The position numbers were made by a program, and so were the translations under genes. The notes under the pieces are model-generated. The model was not told where the DNA came from. It worked only from the letters and a program-made list of their open reading frames with translations, and ran no database searches. Of a DNA stretch of 64,000 bases, positions 29,238 to 38,461 are shown in pieces. The DNA is taken from assembly GCF_014904695.1 (NCBI RefSeq), contig NZ_JACXXN010000007.1, positions 1-64,000 on the forward strand, written 5' to 3'. The DNA comes from Nostoc sp. MG11 (GTDB lineage Bacteria; Cyanobacteriota; Cyanobacteriia; Cyanobacteriales; Nostocaceae). Each line of letters opens with the position of its first letter. Position 1 is the stretch's first letter.

Positions 29238-30422
29238 TTAGCGTTTGAGATTTGGGAAAAAACGGCGTAATAACCTGATTAACGGTGTTTCAATTTTGAG
29301 TTTAAAGGCTAGTATCTGTGTGCGTTGCAAAGGATTAAAGTTATTGTCGCTAACGAGAATTAATGCTTGCTGTCCATCAGGTAGCTTAGAACCAAGAGTT
29401 AAGCCTTCGATATTGTCTAGCAGCACATCTAGAGTCCTTAAATCTAACAGCAGTTTTTTCTGAACGGGTTTGATGTTTTTGGATTCAACCGCCAATAGGC
29501 TGTCAATATTGTGAATATCATCAGCTCCTTCTAAAGAGACTTGAAATAGGAAAATAGCAAATCCCAAGCCAGTAAAAGACCGCTCTAAACTCAAAAAGTG
29601 TCCTTGATTATCGAGTGCAAGTAAGTCAGGTAATCCACTAGCGAACTTGCCAGTTATATTTAAAAATGGTGTGACTGGTTCAGTTTGGTAAAGAAATTCC
29701 TTTTCTGGCTGGTTGGTAAGCAGATTGTATTGCAAAATCCGGCAAGAAGTACCAATCTTGGGTTTAGCTGCTAGTCCATCTTGAATTAGAGCATTTTCGG
29801 TAGCCGTGAACAGATGCTTTTTATCAGGTGTGATGGTAAGGCTTTCAAACGCCAAATTATTGCGGATACCTTGCTGACTAATCTGATCAGGCAAAAACTT
29901 TTTTGGTATGGGTAATGTGATAATTTCTTTACCAGAAGATAGTAAAAATTCTTTAATAAAAGGATTAATCAATTTTCCAGCATCGCCTTCCGAAGAAATG
30001 AATACAGTTGCTTTATTAGTTAAAGCAATACCTTCTGTATCGGTTTTGCCAGGAGAAAATGTTTGATTATTCTCATTTAATAATGTGGTTACACCGACAG
30101 GAACAACCCCGCCATTTTTTAGCGAACCTTTGCTGAGGTCAATTTTCAGGGTATATAAACGGACGTTGGCTTTTTGTCCACGGTCATCTGATATAGCATA
30201 ATAAAGTTCATTTTTTGTGTCGTAGGTAATTCCAGATAATCCTCCGACTTCAGTTTTTTGGAAAGTTAATCCTTTTGTGAAAGAGGTTTCTCCGATCAAC
30301 TCTATATCACTAATCTCAATAGCGCCTGTAGTTAACCTTGTGAATAAGAAGCTGATAGTTAAAATCGAGATAATAAAGTAAATAATTCGTGGCAAGGTGA
30401 AGATTTTTCTCATTAGCTGCAT
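29238..30422 (-). CDS. Esterase-like activity of phytase family protein
   Basis: A 394-residue protein with an N-terminal signal or anchor helix (about 10-30, IIYFIISILTISFLFT). The body has the phytase-like beta-propeller pattern: GGLSGITYDTKNELYYAISDDRG, DTEGIALTN, FISSEGD, NLAFESLTITPD, and near the end ALILVSDNNFNP. These are the acidic repeats of this family (Pfam phytase-like). It probably acts in the periplasm on a phosphorylated or ester substrate, but activity is not proven for most members. Initiation could also be at the ATG three codons further in. Confidence 0.82.
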   Translation of the reverse strand: MQLMRKIFTLPRIIYFIISILTISFLFTRLTTGAIEISDIELIGETSFTKGLTFQKTEVGGLSGITYDTKNELYYAISDDRGQKANVRLYTLKIDLSKGSLKNGGVVPVGVTTLLNENNQTFSPGKTDTEGIALTNKATVFISSEGDAGKLINPFIKEFLLSSGKEIITLPIPKKFLPDQISQQGIRNNLAFESLTITPDKKHLFTATENALIQDGLAAKPKIGTSCRILQYNLLTNQPEKEFLYQTEPVTPFLNITGKFASGLPDLLALDNQGHFLSLERSFTGLGFAIFLFQVSLEGADDIHNIDSLLAVESKNIKPVQKKLLLDLRTLDVLLDNIEGLTLGSKLPDGQQALILVSDNNFNPLQRTQILAFKLKIETPLIRLLRRFFPNLKR

Positions 30423-30499
30423 GGAAAGCTATTACTGTGTGAAAATCATAAATAAGATATCACGCTAAAGTTAACAGTCATTTACCAGCCTTAAAATAT

Positions 30500-31960
30500 T
30501 TAAGCGAGTCGTCTACTATATTCATCCTGAACAAAGTTAACGAGCCAGTCTTTCACGCTGCGGGTAGCGCGGCAATCGTCTTCGTTGTAGCGTTGGATAA
30601 TTTCTAGTAAGGTGCGATCGCCTGTTTGCAACCACTGGTCATACCAGTAAATACACTTAGCACCACTAGCTTCTTTGTCGCGCCATTCAAAGCCCAACCA
30701 ACGGGCGATCGCTTTCAGGGCATAACTTTCTACGGGTAAGGCGACACTTTGCGTTAACTGTTCGTACACATCCACAAATCGGTTCAAGACGGGATGTACT
30801 GAGGAATACGGGGTGCGGTAAAGTTTTGCCAGTCGTTTGACTGTATCAAATTCATAAACACAAAAATGATAAATTGGCGCTTCGGGATATTGCCAAACTA
30901 AATCCAGAAATTGCTGCCAAATTAATTCTTCGTCTTCTGGTTTTTCTGCCATGAAGGAATAAAATTGTTCTGTGTTGGCTTTGCGATCAACGACTAAAAT
31001 TCCTAAGAGATAATCTAAATCTAAGTCTGGCTGTGCCTCAATATCAAAGTAAAGCTCTATGGGTGCTGTGAATGTAATATCTGCTGTTGGTAGCGGGTAG
31101 GGTAAGATAAACGGTCGTCTGTCCAGTGCAGATTGAGCTTGTACTACTAGCTTGGGCGCTACTTGACTGTCGAAACCAAGCAGGTTTTCTAGGGCGGTGG
31201 GACTAGTGTTAGCCAGAGATTCCAGTGTGGTGATGGCGAGGGCTTGAAGTTGAGTGTAGCGAATGGGTGTTACTCCTGGTAACAATGAGAGATGTTTTTG
31301 AGATTGGGCGATCGCATAACATTGACTATACCAATGGCACAGATTACACTTTTGACGAGAAATAAACACCTCTGGCGCAGTCGGCGTTTCTAAAACTTGA
31401 ATAAACTCCTCTAGAATCTGCTGCATCTGTGGCGTCCATTTGACCAAATCTACCGCATAACTTCTGTCTTTGGTTCGTAACATCAGCCAAGCTGTTCCGG
31501 GTGTAACTCCCTGCACTGTCGCTAATACTTGGGCGTGAAATGCAGCAACAACTTGATATTCTTGCTTGGGGCGCTTACCCAACTCAATACTCGCCGGGAC
31601 GTAAACCCAATCTCCAAAGCAGGACTTTCCTGGCTGCTTGACGAGTAAATTTGGACGGCTCAGCAGGATGTATCCTTCAGAATAAGTTGCTAACAGCACT
31701 CCTTTATGAATGTACTCAGTACCACGCTGCATTAATTCTAAAGTCGCCGCTGCTCCCGCTTCCCAGTTTCCGTATGGATAATCTGGTTGGTGATAAGTCA
31801 ATTTTGCCAAGATACTCAGCTGATGAGCGATTTTGTCTTGTTGTAGTTTCCACAGCAGCTCATTGGGAGCATCTCGCTGACTTTTGTCACCGTGAGTATC
31901 TAAGAAAGGTCGGCGCTTACAGCGTTGGTATTGTAGTAGGAGTTCGGCATTAATTAACAT
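30500..31960 (-). CDS. TM0106-family RecB-like putative nuclease
   Basis: The 486-residue protein combines two parts. Residues 1-230 look like a RecB/Cas4-type fold with a cysteine cluster (CNLCHWYSQC near 205-215) that could bind an iron-sulfur centre. The second half (about 300-480) is an RNase H-like DEDD exonuclease domain with ELYFDIEAQPD, YHFCVYEFDTVKRL and YNEDDCRATR. This architecture matches the TM0106 family. It could process DNA or RNA ends. The neighbours give no hint of a pathway, and no cas genes are present. Confidence 0.85.
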   Translation of the reverse strand: MLINAELLLQYQRCKRRPFLDTHGDKSQRDAPNELLWKLQQDKIAHQLSILAKLTYHQPDYPYGNWEAGAAATLELMQRGTEYIHKGVLLATYSEGYILLSRPNLLVKQPGKSCFGDWVYVPASIELGKRPKQEYQVVAAFHAQVLATVQGVTPGTAWLMLRTKDRSYAVDLVKWTPQMQQILEEFIQVLETPTAPEVFISRQKCNLCHWYSQCYAIAQSQKHLSLLPGVTPIRYTQLQALAITTLESLANTSPTALENLLGFDSQVAPKLVVQAQSALDRRPFILPYPLPTADITFTAPIELYFDIEAQPDLDLDYLLGILVVDRKANTEQFYSFMAEKPEDEELIWQQFLDLVWQYPEAPIYHFCVYEFDTVKRLAKLYRTPYSSVHPVLNRFVDVYEQLTQSVALPVESYALKAIARWLGFEWRDKEASGAKCIYWYDQWLQTGDRTLLEIIQRYNEDDCRATRSVKDWLVNFVQDEYSRRLA

Positions 31961-32104
31961 CCCTTTAAGTTAACAAGAATTTAGCATTCTCTGCGATAAA
32001 CCCAGACAACTAATAATGGAGTGGGAGAATGGGAGAGCAGAGGAGAAATAAATTACTGACTCTTGACCCTTGACCCTTGATCGTTGACTTAATCCAAAAT
32101 TTGT

Positions 32105-33295
32105 ATGACTAGTATTTCTGTTTCACAAACTAGGTTGCATTCCCATCGAGAGCAATTTCCTGCTTTAGCAAATAAGACTTATTTCAACTACGGGGGACAA
32201 GGGCCGATGCCTCAAGGGGCGATGGATGCCATCACCCAAACTCAAGCTCACATCCAGCACATAGGGCCCTTTGGCAATGAAGCTTATCGCTGGATAGCTC
32301 CCCAGATTCAAGCTACCAGAGAAGCGATCGCCTCTGAGTTACATATACCAACTGAAACAATTACCTTCACTGAAAATGTCACTGTTGGTTGTAATATCGC
32401 TATATGGGGTATCGAGTGGCACGCTGGCGACAATATCTTGCTCTCCGATTGCGAGCACCCAGGTATAATTGCCACTGCACAGGAAATTAGCCGCAGATTT
32501 GCTGTAGAAGTTACTACCTGTCCTTTAATGGCAACTTTAAATGAGGGCGACCCTGTGCAAGTCATTGCCCAATACTTGCGCCCTAATACCCGCCTGGTAG
32601 TACTAAGTCATGTCTTCTGGAACACGGGCCAAGTTTTACCCATTGACAAAATAGTTGAAGTATGCAAAAAGAATAACTCTTCATTGCTAATTGATGCTGC
32701 CCAGTCTGTGGGTGCATTGCCTTTAAACTTAACGGAATTGGGGGTAGATTTTTATGCTTTCACAGGACACAAGTGGTTATGTGGGCCGGCGGGTGTGGGT
32801 GGTTTATATGTCAAACCAGAAGTACGAGAGAGCTTGAAACCTACGTTTATTGGCTTGCGTGGCATTGTTGTCGATAGTCAATCTCAGCCTGTGGATTGGC
32901 TTCCAGATGGGCGACGATATGAAGTGTCTACATTAGCTTATCCGCTATATGTCGGGTTAAGGGAAGCGATCGCAATTCATCAGCAATGGGGAACGTCACA
33001 GGAACGTTATGAGCAAATTTGCCGTAACAGTGATTACCTCTGGCGAAAGTTGATAGCTTTACCCGATGTCAGATGTTTGAAGACTTCCCCACCCCAAAGC
33101 GGTATAGTCTCATTTCAACTTACCAAGCAGCCCCAAGCAAGTCTCAAGTTAGTGCAATTTCTAGAGTCACAAAAGATATTAACTAGGACAATTGCCAACC
33201 CTAACTGTATACGCGCTAGCGTCCATTACTTTACTTTAGAATCGGAAATTGACCTATTAGTTGAGGCGATTCACAGTTTTTGCAAAATCAGTTAA
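32105..33295 (+). CDS. Class V aminotransferase-fold PLP enzyme
   Basis: A 396-residue fold-type I PLP enzyme. The cofactor lysine lies in FTGHKWLCGPAGVGGLY near residue 225, preceded by the Asp-containing strand SLLIDAAQSVGAL. The N-terminal YFNYGGQGPMP is typical of the branch that includes cysteine desulfurase-like and isopenicillin-epimerase-like proteins. No mobile cysteine loop of IscS/SufS is obvious in the right place, so a true desulfurase role is unlikely. The substrate is unknown. It stands alone on the plus strand. Confidence 0.82.
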   Translation: MTSISVSQTRLHSHREQFPALANKTYFNYGGQGPMPQGAMDAITQTQAHIQHIGPFGNEAYRWIAPQIQATREAIASELHIPTETITFTENVTVGCNIAIWGIEWHAGDNILLSDCEHPGIIATAQEISRRFAVEVTTCPLMATLNEGDPVQVIAQYLRPNTRLVVLSHVFWNTGQVLPIDKIVEVCKKNNSSLLIDAAQSVGALPLNLTELGVDFYAFTGHKWLCGPAGVGGLYVKPEVRESLKPTFIGLRGIVVDSQSQPVDWLPDGRRYEVSTLAYPLYVGLREAIAIHQQWGTSQERYEQICRNSDYLWRKLIALPDVRCLKTSPPQSGIVSFQLTKQPQASLKLVQFLESQKILTRTIANPNCIRASVHYFTLESEIDLLVEAIHSFCKIS

Positions 33296-33445
33296 GGGTT
33301 ATGAGTTATCAAATAGAAATTATGATTTTAATTCCTACTTCCTAGCTCGAACCATGCCAAGGTGTAACTTCAAATTCAGTTTTATTTGTGTCTTTGCACA
33401 GGCAGTCGTTCAAGTCGGGAAACCAGCCCACATGGCTGCCCTCGC

Positions 33446-33504
33446 CTTTGTGGTTAATAAATTAATTTTCGTCACCACAAAGACACCAAGACACTAAGTA
33501 AAAT
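33446..33504. repeat. Dispersed palindromic repeat copy
   Basis: CTTTGTGGT (33446-33454) and ACCACAAAG (33474-33482) pair perfectly around an AT-rich loop. ACACCAAGACACTAAG, AAAATG and then a tract reading CAGATTTTTG and CCTTGACA follow. It is a second copy of the sequence at 3259-3345. It may end the aminotransferase transcript. Confidence 0.6.
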
Positions 33505-33580
33505 GATCTACTAATTATAGGGACAAAAGCAGATTTTTGATCTACCTTGACAGAGCTACTTCCCATCTTCTAATTCCAAA

Positions 33581-34663
33581 ATGGAACGTCCAATTTTATA
33601 CATAGCCATCACTAACCACGGCTTTGGTCATGCTACCCGCACGGCATCTGTAGCTGCGACAATTCAAAAGTTATATCCAGAAATTTTACTAATTCTGGCA
33701 ACCACTGCCCCACGCTGGTTATTAGAATGTTACATAGAAGGCGATTTTATTCATCGTCCCCGTGCATTTGATTTAGGTGTGGTGCAAGCAGATAGCTTAA
33801 CAATGGATAAAGAAGCGACTTTAGAAAAGTTGCTGGATATTAAGAAGCATCAGAATTCGCTGATTGCCTCGGAAGTTAATTTTATTCGCCAAAATCGCGT
33901 TAATCTTATTTTGGCAGATATTCCCTTCCTAGCCCCTGGGTTTGCTCATGCTGCAAATATTCCTTGCTGGATGATGAGTAATTTCGGCTGGGACTTTATT
34001 TACCGAGATTGGGGGGGTGAATTTACTGCCATTTCTGACTGGATTAGTGATTGGTACTCAAAGTGTGATCGCTTATTTCGTCTCCCCTTTCACGAACCAA
34101 TGTCGGCTTTTAAGAATATCACAGATGTTGGCTTAACTGGTGGTTCTCCCTATTACTCTGCGGATGATTTACGCTCTGTTTGGGGAATAAATGCACCAAT
34201 CGAAAAAACCATTTTGCTGACTTTTGGCGGCTTGGGTTTACAGCAAATTCCCTACGACAACCTGCGGCGATTTCCAGATTGGCAATTCATTGTTTTTGAT
34301 GAATCTGCACCTGATCTACCCAACTTGGTGAAAATTAGCAATCGTAAATACCGCCCTGTAGATTTTATGCCTATTTGTGGACGAGTTGTTTCTAAACCTG
34401 GTTATGGTACTTTTTCTGAAGCCACGCTACTAGGAGTACCTATTGTTACCATCCCACGTGAGGATTTTGCCGAAGCAATTTTTATAATAGAAGGCATAAC
34501 TAATTACAACCAGCATCAAATCATCAAACCATCTGAGTTTTTTCAAGGAACTTGGGATTTTCTCTATGAATTACCCCAAAAACCTAAACAATCCCAACCA
34601 ATTGCTAAGGATGGTAATGAAGCGATCGCTCAGGCTGTCATTAACTACTTTCGCAGTAATTAA
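33581..34663 (+). CDS. MurG/GT-B-like glycosyltransferase-family protein
   Basis: A 360-residue protein with a GT-B pattern. The N-terminal half begins with YIAITNHGFGHATR, the glycine-rich loop seen in MurG-like enzymes, and has NLILADIPFLAPGFA. The C-terminal half has TILLTFGGLG near 208 and the donor-binding segment VVSKPGYGTFSEATLLGVPIVTIPR near 270-295. It resembles the glycosyltransferase-like N-terminal region of plant arabinokinases. Donor and acceptor are unknown. It lies 12 bp upstream of the YjbQ gene and probably shares its transcript. Confidence 0.78.
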   Translation: MERPILYIAITNHGFGHATRTASVAATIQKLYPEILLILATTAPRWLLECYIEGDFIHRPRAFDLGVVQADSLTMDKEATLEKLLDIKKHQNSLIASEVNFIRQNRVNLILADIPFLAPGFAHAANIPCWMMSNFGWDFIYRDWGGEFTAISDWISDWYSKCDRLFRLPFHEPMSAFKNITDVGLTGGSPYYSADDLRSVWGINAPIEKTILLTFGGLGLQQIPYDNLRRFPDWQFIVFDESAPDLPNLVKISNRKYRPVDFMPICGRVVSKPGYGTFSEATLLGVPIVTIPREDFAEAIFIIEGITNYNQHQIIKPSEFFQGTWDFLYELPQKPKQSQPIAKDGNEAIAQAVINYFRSN

Positions 34664-34675
34664 ACCTTAATATAT

Positions 34676-35089
34676 ATGACTCACTACCAAAAGCTTTTAA
34701 GAATTTCTACTACTGGTAAATCTTTTCAAAATATCACCGCTAAAGTTGAAGCTATAGTTGCAGAGTCAGGGGTAGAAACTGGTCTTTGTACTCTATTTTT
34801 GCGCCACACTTCAGCTAGTTTAGTAATCCAAGAAAATGCCGATCCTGATGTTCTTGTGGATCTAGCTAACTTTATGGCAAAACTTGTACCAGAATCGGGT
34901 AAATACATCCACGATGCAGAAGGCCCCGATGATATGCCTGCACACATCCGTACAGCTTTTACTCACACTTCTGAAAATATCCCGATTAATCGCGGTCATT
35001 TAGTATTGGGAACTTGGCAAGGAATTTATATTTGGGAACATCGTCAGCGCAGTCATACAAGAGAATTGATTGTTCACATTTCTCGCTAA
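34676..35089 (+). CDS. YjbQ/UPF0047 family protein
   Basis: The 137-residue protein matches the YjbQ (secondary thiamine-phosphate synthase-like) family in length and motifs: GLCTLFLRHTSASLVIQENADPDV near 36-60, HDAEGPDDMPAHIRT, the second histidine region and GTWQGIYIWEHRQRSHTRE at the end. The conserved His, Asp and Glu residues are all present. Members form trimers and show weak thiamine phosphate synthase activity; the physiological role is unsettled. It follows the glycosyltransferase-like gene closely. Confidence 0.9.
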   Translation: MTHYQKLLRISTTGKSFQNITAKVEAIVAESGVETGLCTLFLRHTSASLVIQENADPDVLVDLANFMAKLVPESGKYIHDAEGPDDMPAHIRTAFTHTSENIPINRGHLVLGTWQGIYIWEHRQRSHTRELIVHISR

Positions 35090-35372
35090 TGAGGTTTTAA
35101 ATTTAGAACATAGTTTTCTTTAAGCATTAATCTGTAGAGTTTAAATGCTCTGTTCTTGCTGTCTGCCTTTTGTGTATAATCTCGGAAAGTTCGCAGTAAT
35201 ATAATTAAGCGATTCTCGCCATCATAATTTGTTGGCGAAAGCTTTTCATGTGCAATTAACTAAATATATACCGAGCATTATATGTCAATTTATTAACTCA
35301 AGAGTTAAGTTTTTTTATATTAATTTAATATTCGATTTATTCTAATTTAAACTATTATTTATAGGAAGCTGC

Positions 35373-35396
35373 ATGGGCTATTTGAATTACTTATGA
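35373..35396 (+). other. Seven-codon leader ORF overlapping the next start
   Basis: ATG at 35373 is preceded by AGGAAGC and encodes MGYLNYL. Its TGA overlaps the ATG of the 35393 gene as ATGA. The main gene has no good ribosome site of its own, so it could be translated by re-initiation after this mini-ORF. The rest of the 303-bp interval 35090-35392 is AT-rich without other features. Confidence 0.45.
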
Positions 35397-36142
35397 AGCA
35401 AGACCTAGCATCCACTAATCCTTTCCAATTTATTGACGAAATCCTTGCCCAGCAGTCTGTTAATCTGTTGTCACTTAATCCCCAAAAGACTGTAATTACC
35501 AGCTTCGCCGAACTGGGATATTTGACTGCCGAAAAAAGCACTAATACTCAAATACTTACAATATTTCGAGATACTTTAGAAGATATAGTCCGTGCTCAGC
35601 TGCAAAGCTTCCCAGAAAACATCTTCTGGGATTTTGATTTTATGGTAAGTAGTATGCTTAGGCAGGCTTTAATAGCAGATGAGGGTGCTGTTATTTTTTT
35701 AAAATCTTTTGGGAAAAAGATGGTGTCTTTAACGGATATGTTCGGAATTAAAACAGAAATCCGCTTTCGCTACGTTCACGATTTTATGTACGGGTTTGAG
35801 TGGGCAAGATGGGTACAAAAAGATCCACAAACTCGTGTACATATAGAGCCTTTCAGCCTAGTTTTTTTAGATTATTTGCTTGCTAAGGGTCAGGAACTTT
35901 TGCAACGTATCAGTCACGGTCAGGTTAAATGCTATAAACTGTGTGACACAGGCTACCGCAATCCTTTTACTTTTTCCCGTGAACCGCAAGATGAATACCG
36001 TCTCCTAACTTATCTTGCCCAAGAACAACTTATCCCGGTGGCGACGTGGAACTGGAATGCTCACCCTGTTTGGAATAAACCTTTCCAGGAAATGCGCCAG
36101 CAGTTAGCATTAAAATTGAATATTCAACCACAGAGACACTGA
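35393..36142 (+). CDS. Conserved hypothetical protein
   Basis: A 249-residue soluble protein of no family I can name. It is rich in aromatic residues, with segments such as ENIFWDFDFMVSSMLRQAL, RYVHDFMYGFEWARWVQKDP and VATWNWNAHPVWNKPF. It has no signal peptide, membrane helix or recognised catalytic motif. The start ATG overlaps the stop of a seven-codon leader ORF. The coding pattern is convincing: a long frame, HIP1-poor, with regular codon use. A fragment of the dispersed ACCACAGAGACAC repeat lies across its stop and forms its last residues. Confidence 0.65.
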   Translation: MKQDLASTNPFQFIDEILAQQSVNLLSLNPQKTVITSFAELGYLTAEKSTNTQILTIFRDTLEDIVRAQLQSFPENIFWDFDFMVSSMLRQALIADEGAVIFLKSFGKKMVSLTDMFGIKTEIRFRYVHDFMYGFEWARWVQKDPQTRVHIEPFSLVFLDYLLAKGQELLQRISHGQVKCYKLCDTGYRNPFTFSREPQDEYRLLTYLAQEQLIPVATWNWNAHPVWNKPFQEMRQQLALKLNIQPQRH

Positions 36143-36220
36143 GTACAAATTCAAAATTGTCAAATATATCACTCACTAGCAAGTATTCTGGCTGTATCCA
36201 AAATAATTGCTTAGAAAATC

Positions 36221-37012
36221 ATGATGAAAATTGCTGAGTTAATTTCTTGGTTTGAAGAATGGGCAAATCCTGCTTGGTGTGAAAGCTGGGATAATTGTGG
36301 TTGGCAGGTTGAACCCGGAGTGTTAGAGAAAAGAGCACGAGTATTGGTGTGTTTGACACCAACTTTGGCGGTAATGCAAGAAGCGATCGCTCTTGATGCT
36401 AATCTAATTTTTGCCCATCATCCCTTAATTTTTAGTCCTCTTAAGTCTTTACGTAGTGGTGAGGCGATCGCGGAGATGGTACGGTTAGCTTTTACCCACA
36501 ATATTGGTATTTACAGCGCCCACACGAATTTTGACCAAGTACATGATGGTACTGCTGACGTGTTGGCTCAAATTTTAGAACTCAAAGAAATCACTCCCAT
36601 AGTACCCACACAAGCAGGATTAGGATATGGGCGTGTTGGTATGTTGGAGCAACTTATAACTTTACAGGAATTACTTGCAGCAATTCAAACTCGACTTACT
36701 CCCCCTAATTTGATTTTTTCCCCAACCGCTGATTTACAGCAGCCTATTTCACGGGTTGCAGTTTTGGGTGGTTCAGGGGCTAGTTTTATCTCGGCGGTAG
36801 TCAAAACTGGTGCTCAAGCTTATCTGACTTCTGACTGCAAGTTTCATCAGTTTCAAGAAAGCCGCGATCGCAGTTTAATTTTAATTGATGCCGGACATTA
36901 CGCTACTGAACGCCCCGCTTGCGATCGCTTGGTGCAAAAATTTGGGTTCTTAAACTTAGACTGGGTACAATTGAGTCGTAAGGATGAGGATTTCCGCCAG
37001 TTTTTTGCTTAA
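36221..37012 (+). CDS. Nif3-like dinuclear metal centre protein (GTP cyclohydrolase I type 2 family)
   Basis: A 263-residue member of the Nif3/YbgI family. It shows WDNCGWQVEP near the N-terminus, the metal-binding FAHHPLIF near 67, IYSAHTNFDQVHDG, the central VLGGSGASFI and the C-terminal DAGHYATER. The histidine and acidic residues that bind two metal ions are present. These hexameric proteins are conserved widely with uncertain function. The inner ATG one codon downstream is an equally good start. Confidence 0.9.
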   Translation: MMKIAELISWFEEWANPAWCESWDNCGWQVEPGVLEKRARVLVCLTPTLAVMQEAIALDANLIFAHHPLIFSPLKSLRSGEAIAEMVRLAFTHNIGIYSAHTNFDQVHDGTADVLAQILELKEITPIVPTQAGLGYGRVGMLEQLITLQELLAAIQTRLTPPNLIFSPTADLQQPISRVAVLGGSGASFISAVVKTGAQAYLTSDCKFHQFQESRDRSLILIDAGHYATERPACDRLVQKFGFLNLDWVQLSRKDEDFRQFFA

Positions 37013-37310
37013 TTATTTATTAGTTGTTTTTTATACATTCATCATGAGCTACCATGTTTTTGTTTGTGTTTTATAGCACTTTTTATTTTTACGTATTTAA
37101 AACTTTTATGCTATAAAATTATGTATCCATAATCTACCGTTTATAATGTAAACAAATAATTCAAGAATGCACATCATCTCATACGGTGTGATTTATATCA
37201 CTAAAATTATGTAACTATAATCACCGTGATCTAATGTTTCATATCAATCGGCAAAAGAGGAAAATGTTACACACTAGAGGTAACAAATTGCTCACTCTGC
37301 CCCAATCAAC

Positions 37311-37526
37311 ATGATTCGCACACTCGTTGAATCTGCTTTTCAAACTGGATATCTTAGTGTTGAATCTGAGGGTCTACTTCATCAAGTTCTGGCAACTAAA
37401 TGCTATCAGTCAGAGGATTTAACAGCCATTGCATCTCTATACGATGCAGTTCGCGCAGGTCAAATTAAACGAGAAGCGTCCTCGAATCTGCTCATAGAAT
37501 TTCCCATAACGCACAAATCTTGCTGA
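37311..37526 (+). CDS. Small conserved cyanobacterial protein
   Basis: The 71-residue protein MIRTLVESAFQTGYLSV onward belongs to a small cyanobacterial family I know from many Nostocales genomes: ESEGLLHQVLATKCY, then DLTAIASLYDAVRAGQIKREA. Function is unknown. It has no membrane helix. A 298-bp AT-rich region precedes it, with no other gene visible. Confidence 0.65.
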   Translation: MIRTLVESAFQTGYLSVESEGLLHQVLATKCYQSEDLTAIASLYDAVRAGQIKREASSNLLIEFPITHKSC

Positions 37527-38090
37527 TACTCCAACAATAGGTGACTCTAGTACTGTATTGTTGATTGGAGGTGGAGGTGTCACATCAAGTAACAACCCCA
37601 AACTCAAAACTCTTCGGGTGTTGTTGTTTAAAACCGTTCAGGTCAGCGAGAGAATGAGTTAAGATCAAATACATGGGGGTAAAAGTCAAGCCAAGTCCCC
37701 GGACTTCTAGCAATGCCAATGATTACAATTAGGCAACTCGAACAACCGCAATCAATGCTAGTTTTGGAGTATTTATTATTACATAATGGTAGTAAGAACT
37801 CACCAGCAAGTATTAAGTTGGGTAAGACAACTCCTGAATCGTTTGACTTCTACAGAAGTAAACGTTCCCTAGAATGACCCTGAAAGAGTTCAAGTTCAAC
37901 TGGTGCAACAACATTGGTTTTTGGCTCAAAATATCCTTAAACTTGGCAACTATAAGCAAGTATAAGGATTGGGTTACGAGACACACTAGTTGTGAACCTT
38001 AAAATTGACCTCTTAAAAGTGTAATCTACTGGGGTAAAACCCAAATTTTGACAGGTTTAACTACGTTGTTTAAAAAGGCAGAAGCAGTAC
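37527..38090. other. 564-bp region with degraded coding remnants
   Basis: The region shows a G-rich hairpin-prone stretch near 37565 and remnants of coding sequence. A frame at 37786-37965 (60 codons) reads VVRTHQQVLSWVRQLLNRL, meets an in-frame TAG at 37870 and continues NDPERVQVQLVQQHWFLAQN, with a protein-like composition. I do not recognise the family. It is most likely a decayed gene. No tRNA or clear terminator is seen. Confidence 0.4.
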
Positions 38091-38402
38091 ATGCTACACC
38101 GCAAGATTTATCAATTGTGTTGCGATGGGCGGGAGGTATGTGTTTTCTTGCGGGACCAGCAACGCTGGATTGAACGCGCCCGCATCCTCGACATAGAAGG
38201 GGATTTAGTGACTCTACGTTACGAAACAGAAGAAGAAGACGAAACTTGTTCTTGGGAGGAGATGGTTCGTCTCGAAAGCATTGGCGCTGTAACACAAAAA
38301 TTAGCTTCAGTGCCGCGCGGTAATGTAGAACCTCTCCTAACAGAGGATTGTCCCGAAGCTGAGCGCATCCGCAACCGATACACAGACTCAAATCCAGAAT
38401 AA
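38091..38402 (+). CDS. Conserved cyanobacterial hypothetical protein
   Basis: A 103-residue protein starting MLHRKIYQLCCDGREVCVF and containing RARILDIEGDLVTLRYETEEEDE and CSWEEMVRLESIGAV. I recognise it as a strongly conserved small cyanobacterial protein (DUF6679-like, from memory). The pattern, a small beta barrel with an acidic loop, could be an RNA- or protein-binding module, but no function is established. The C-terminal 25 residues are polar and probably disordered. Convergent with the following hydrolase. Confidence 0.75.
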   Translation: MLHRKIYQLCCDGREVCVFLRDQQRWIERARILDIEGDLVTLRYETEEEDETCSWEEMVRLESIGAVTQKLASVPRGNVEPLLTEDCPEAERIRNRYTDSNPE

Positions 38403-38461
38403 ATAGTCAAGGGTCAAGGGTCAAAGTTAATTGCTTTGGGCTATTGACTCTTGATTTTAAA

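Noticed and set aside
30500-31960. Cas4-like nuclease pointing to a CRISPR system
   Set aside because: The cysteine cluster and RecB-like part belong to the TM0106 family, and no cas genes or repeats are present.
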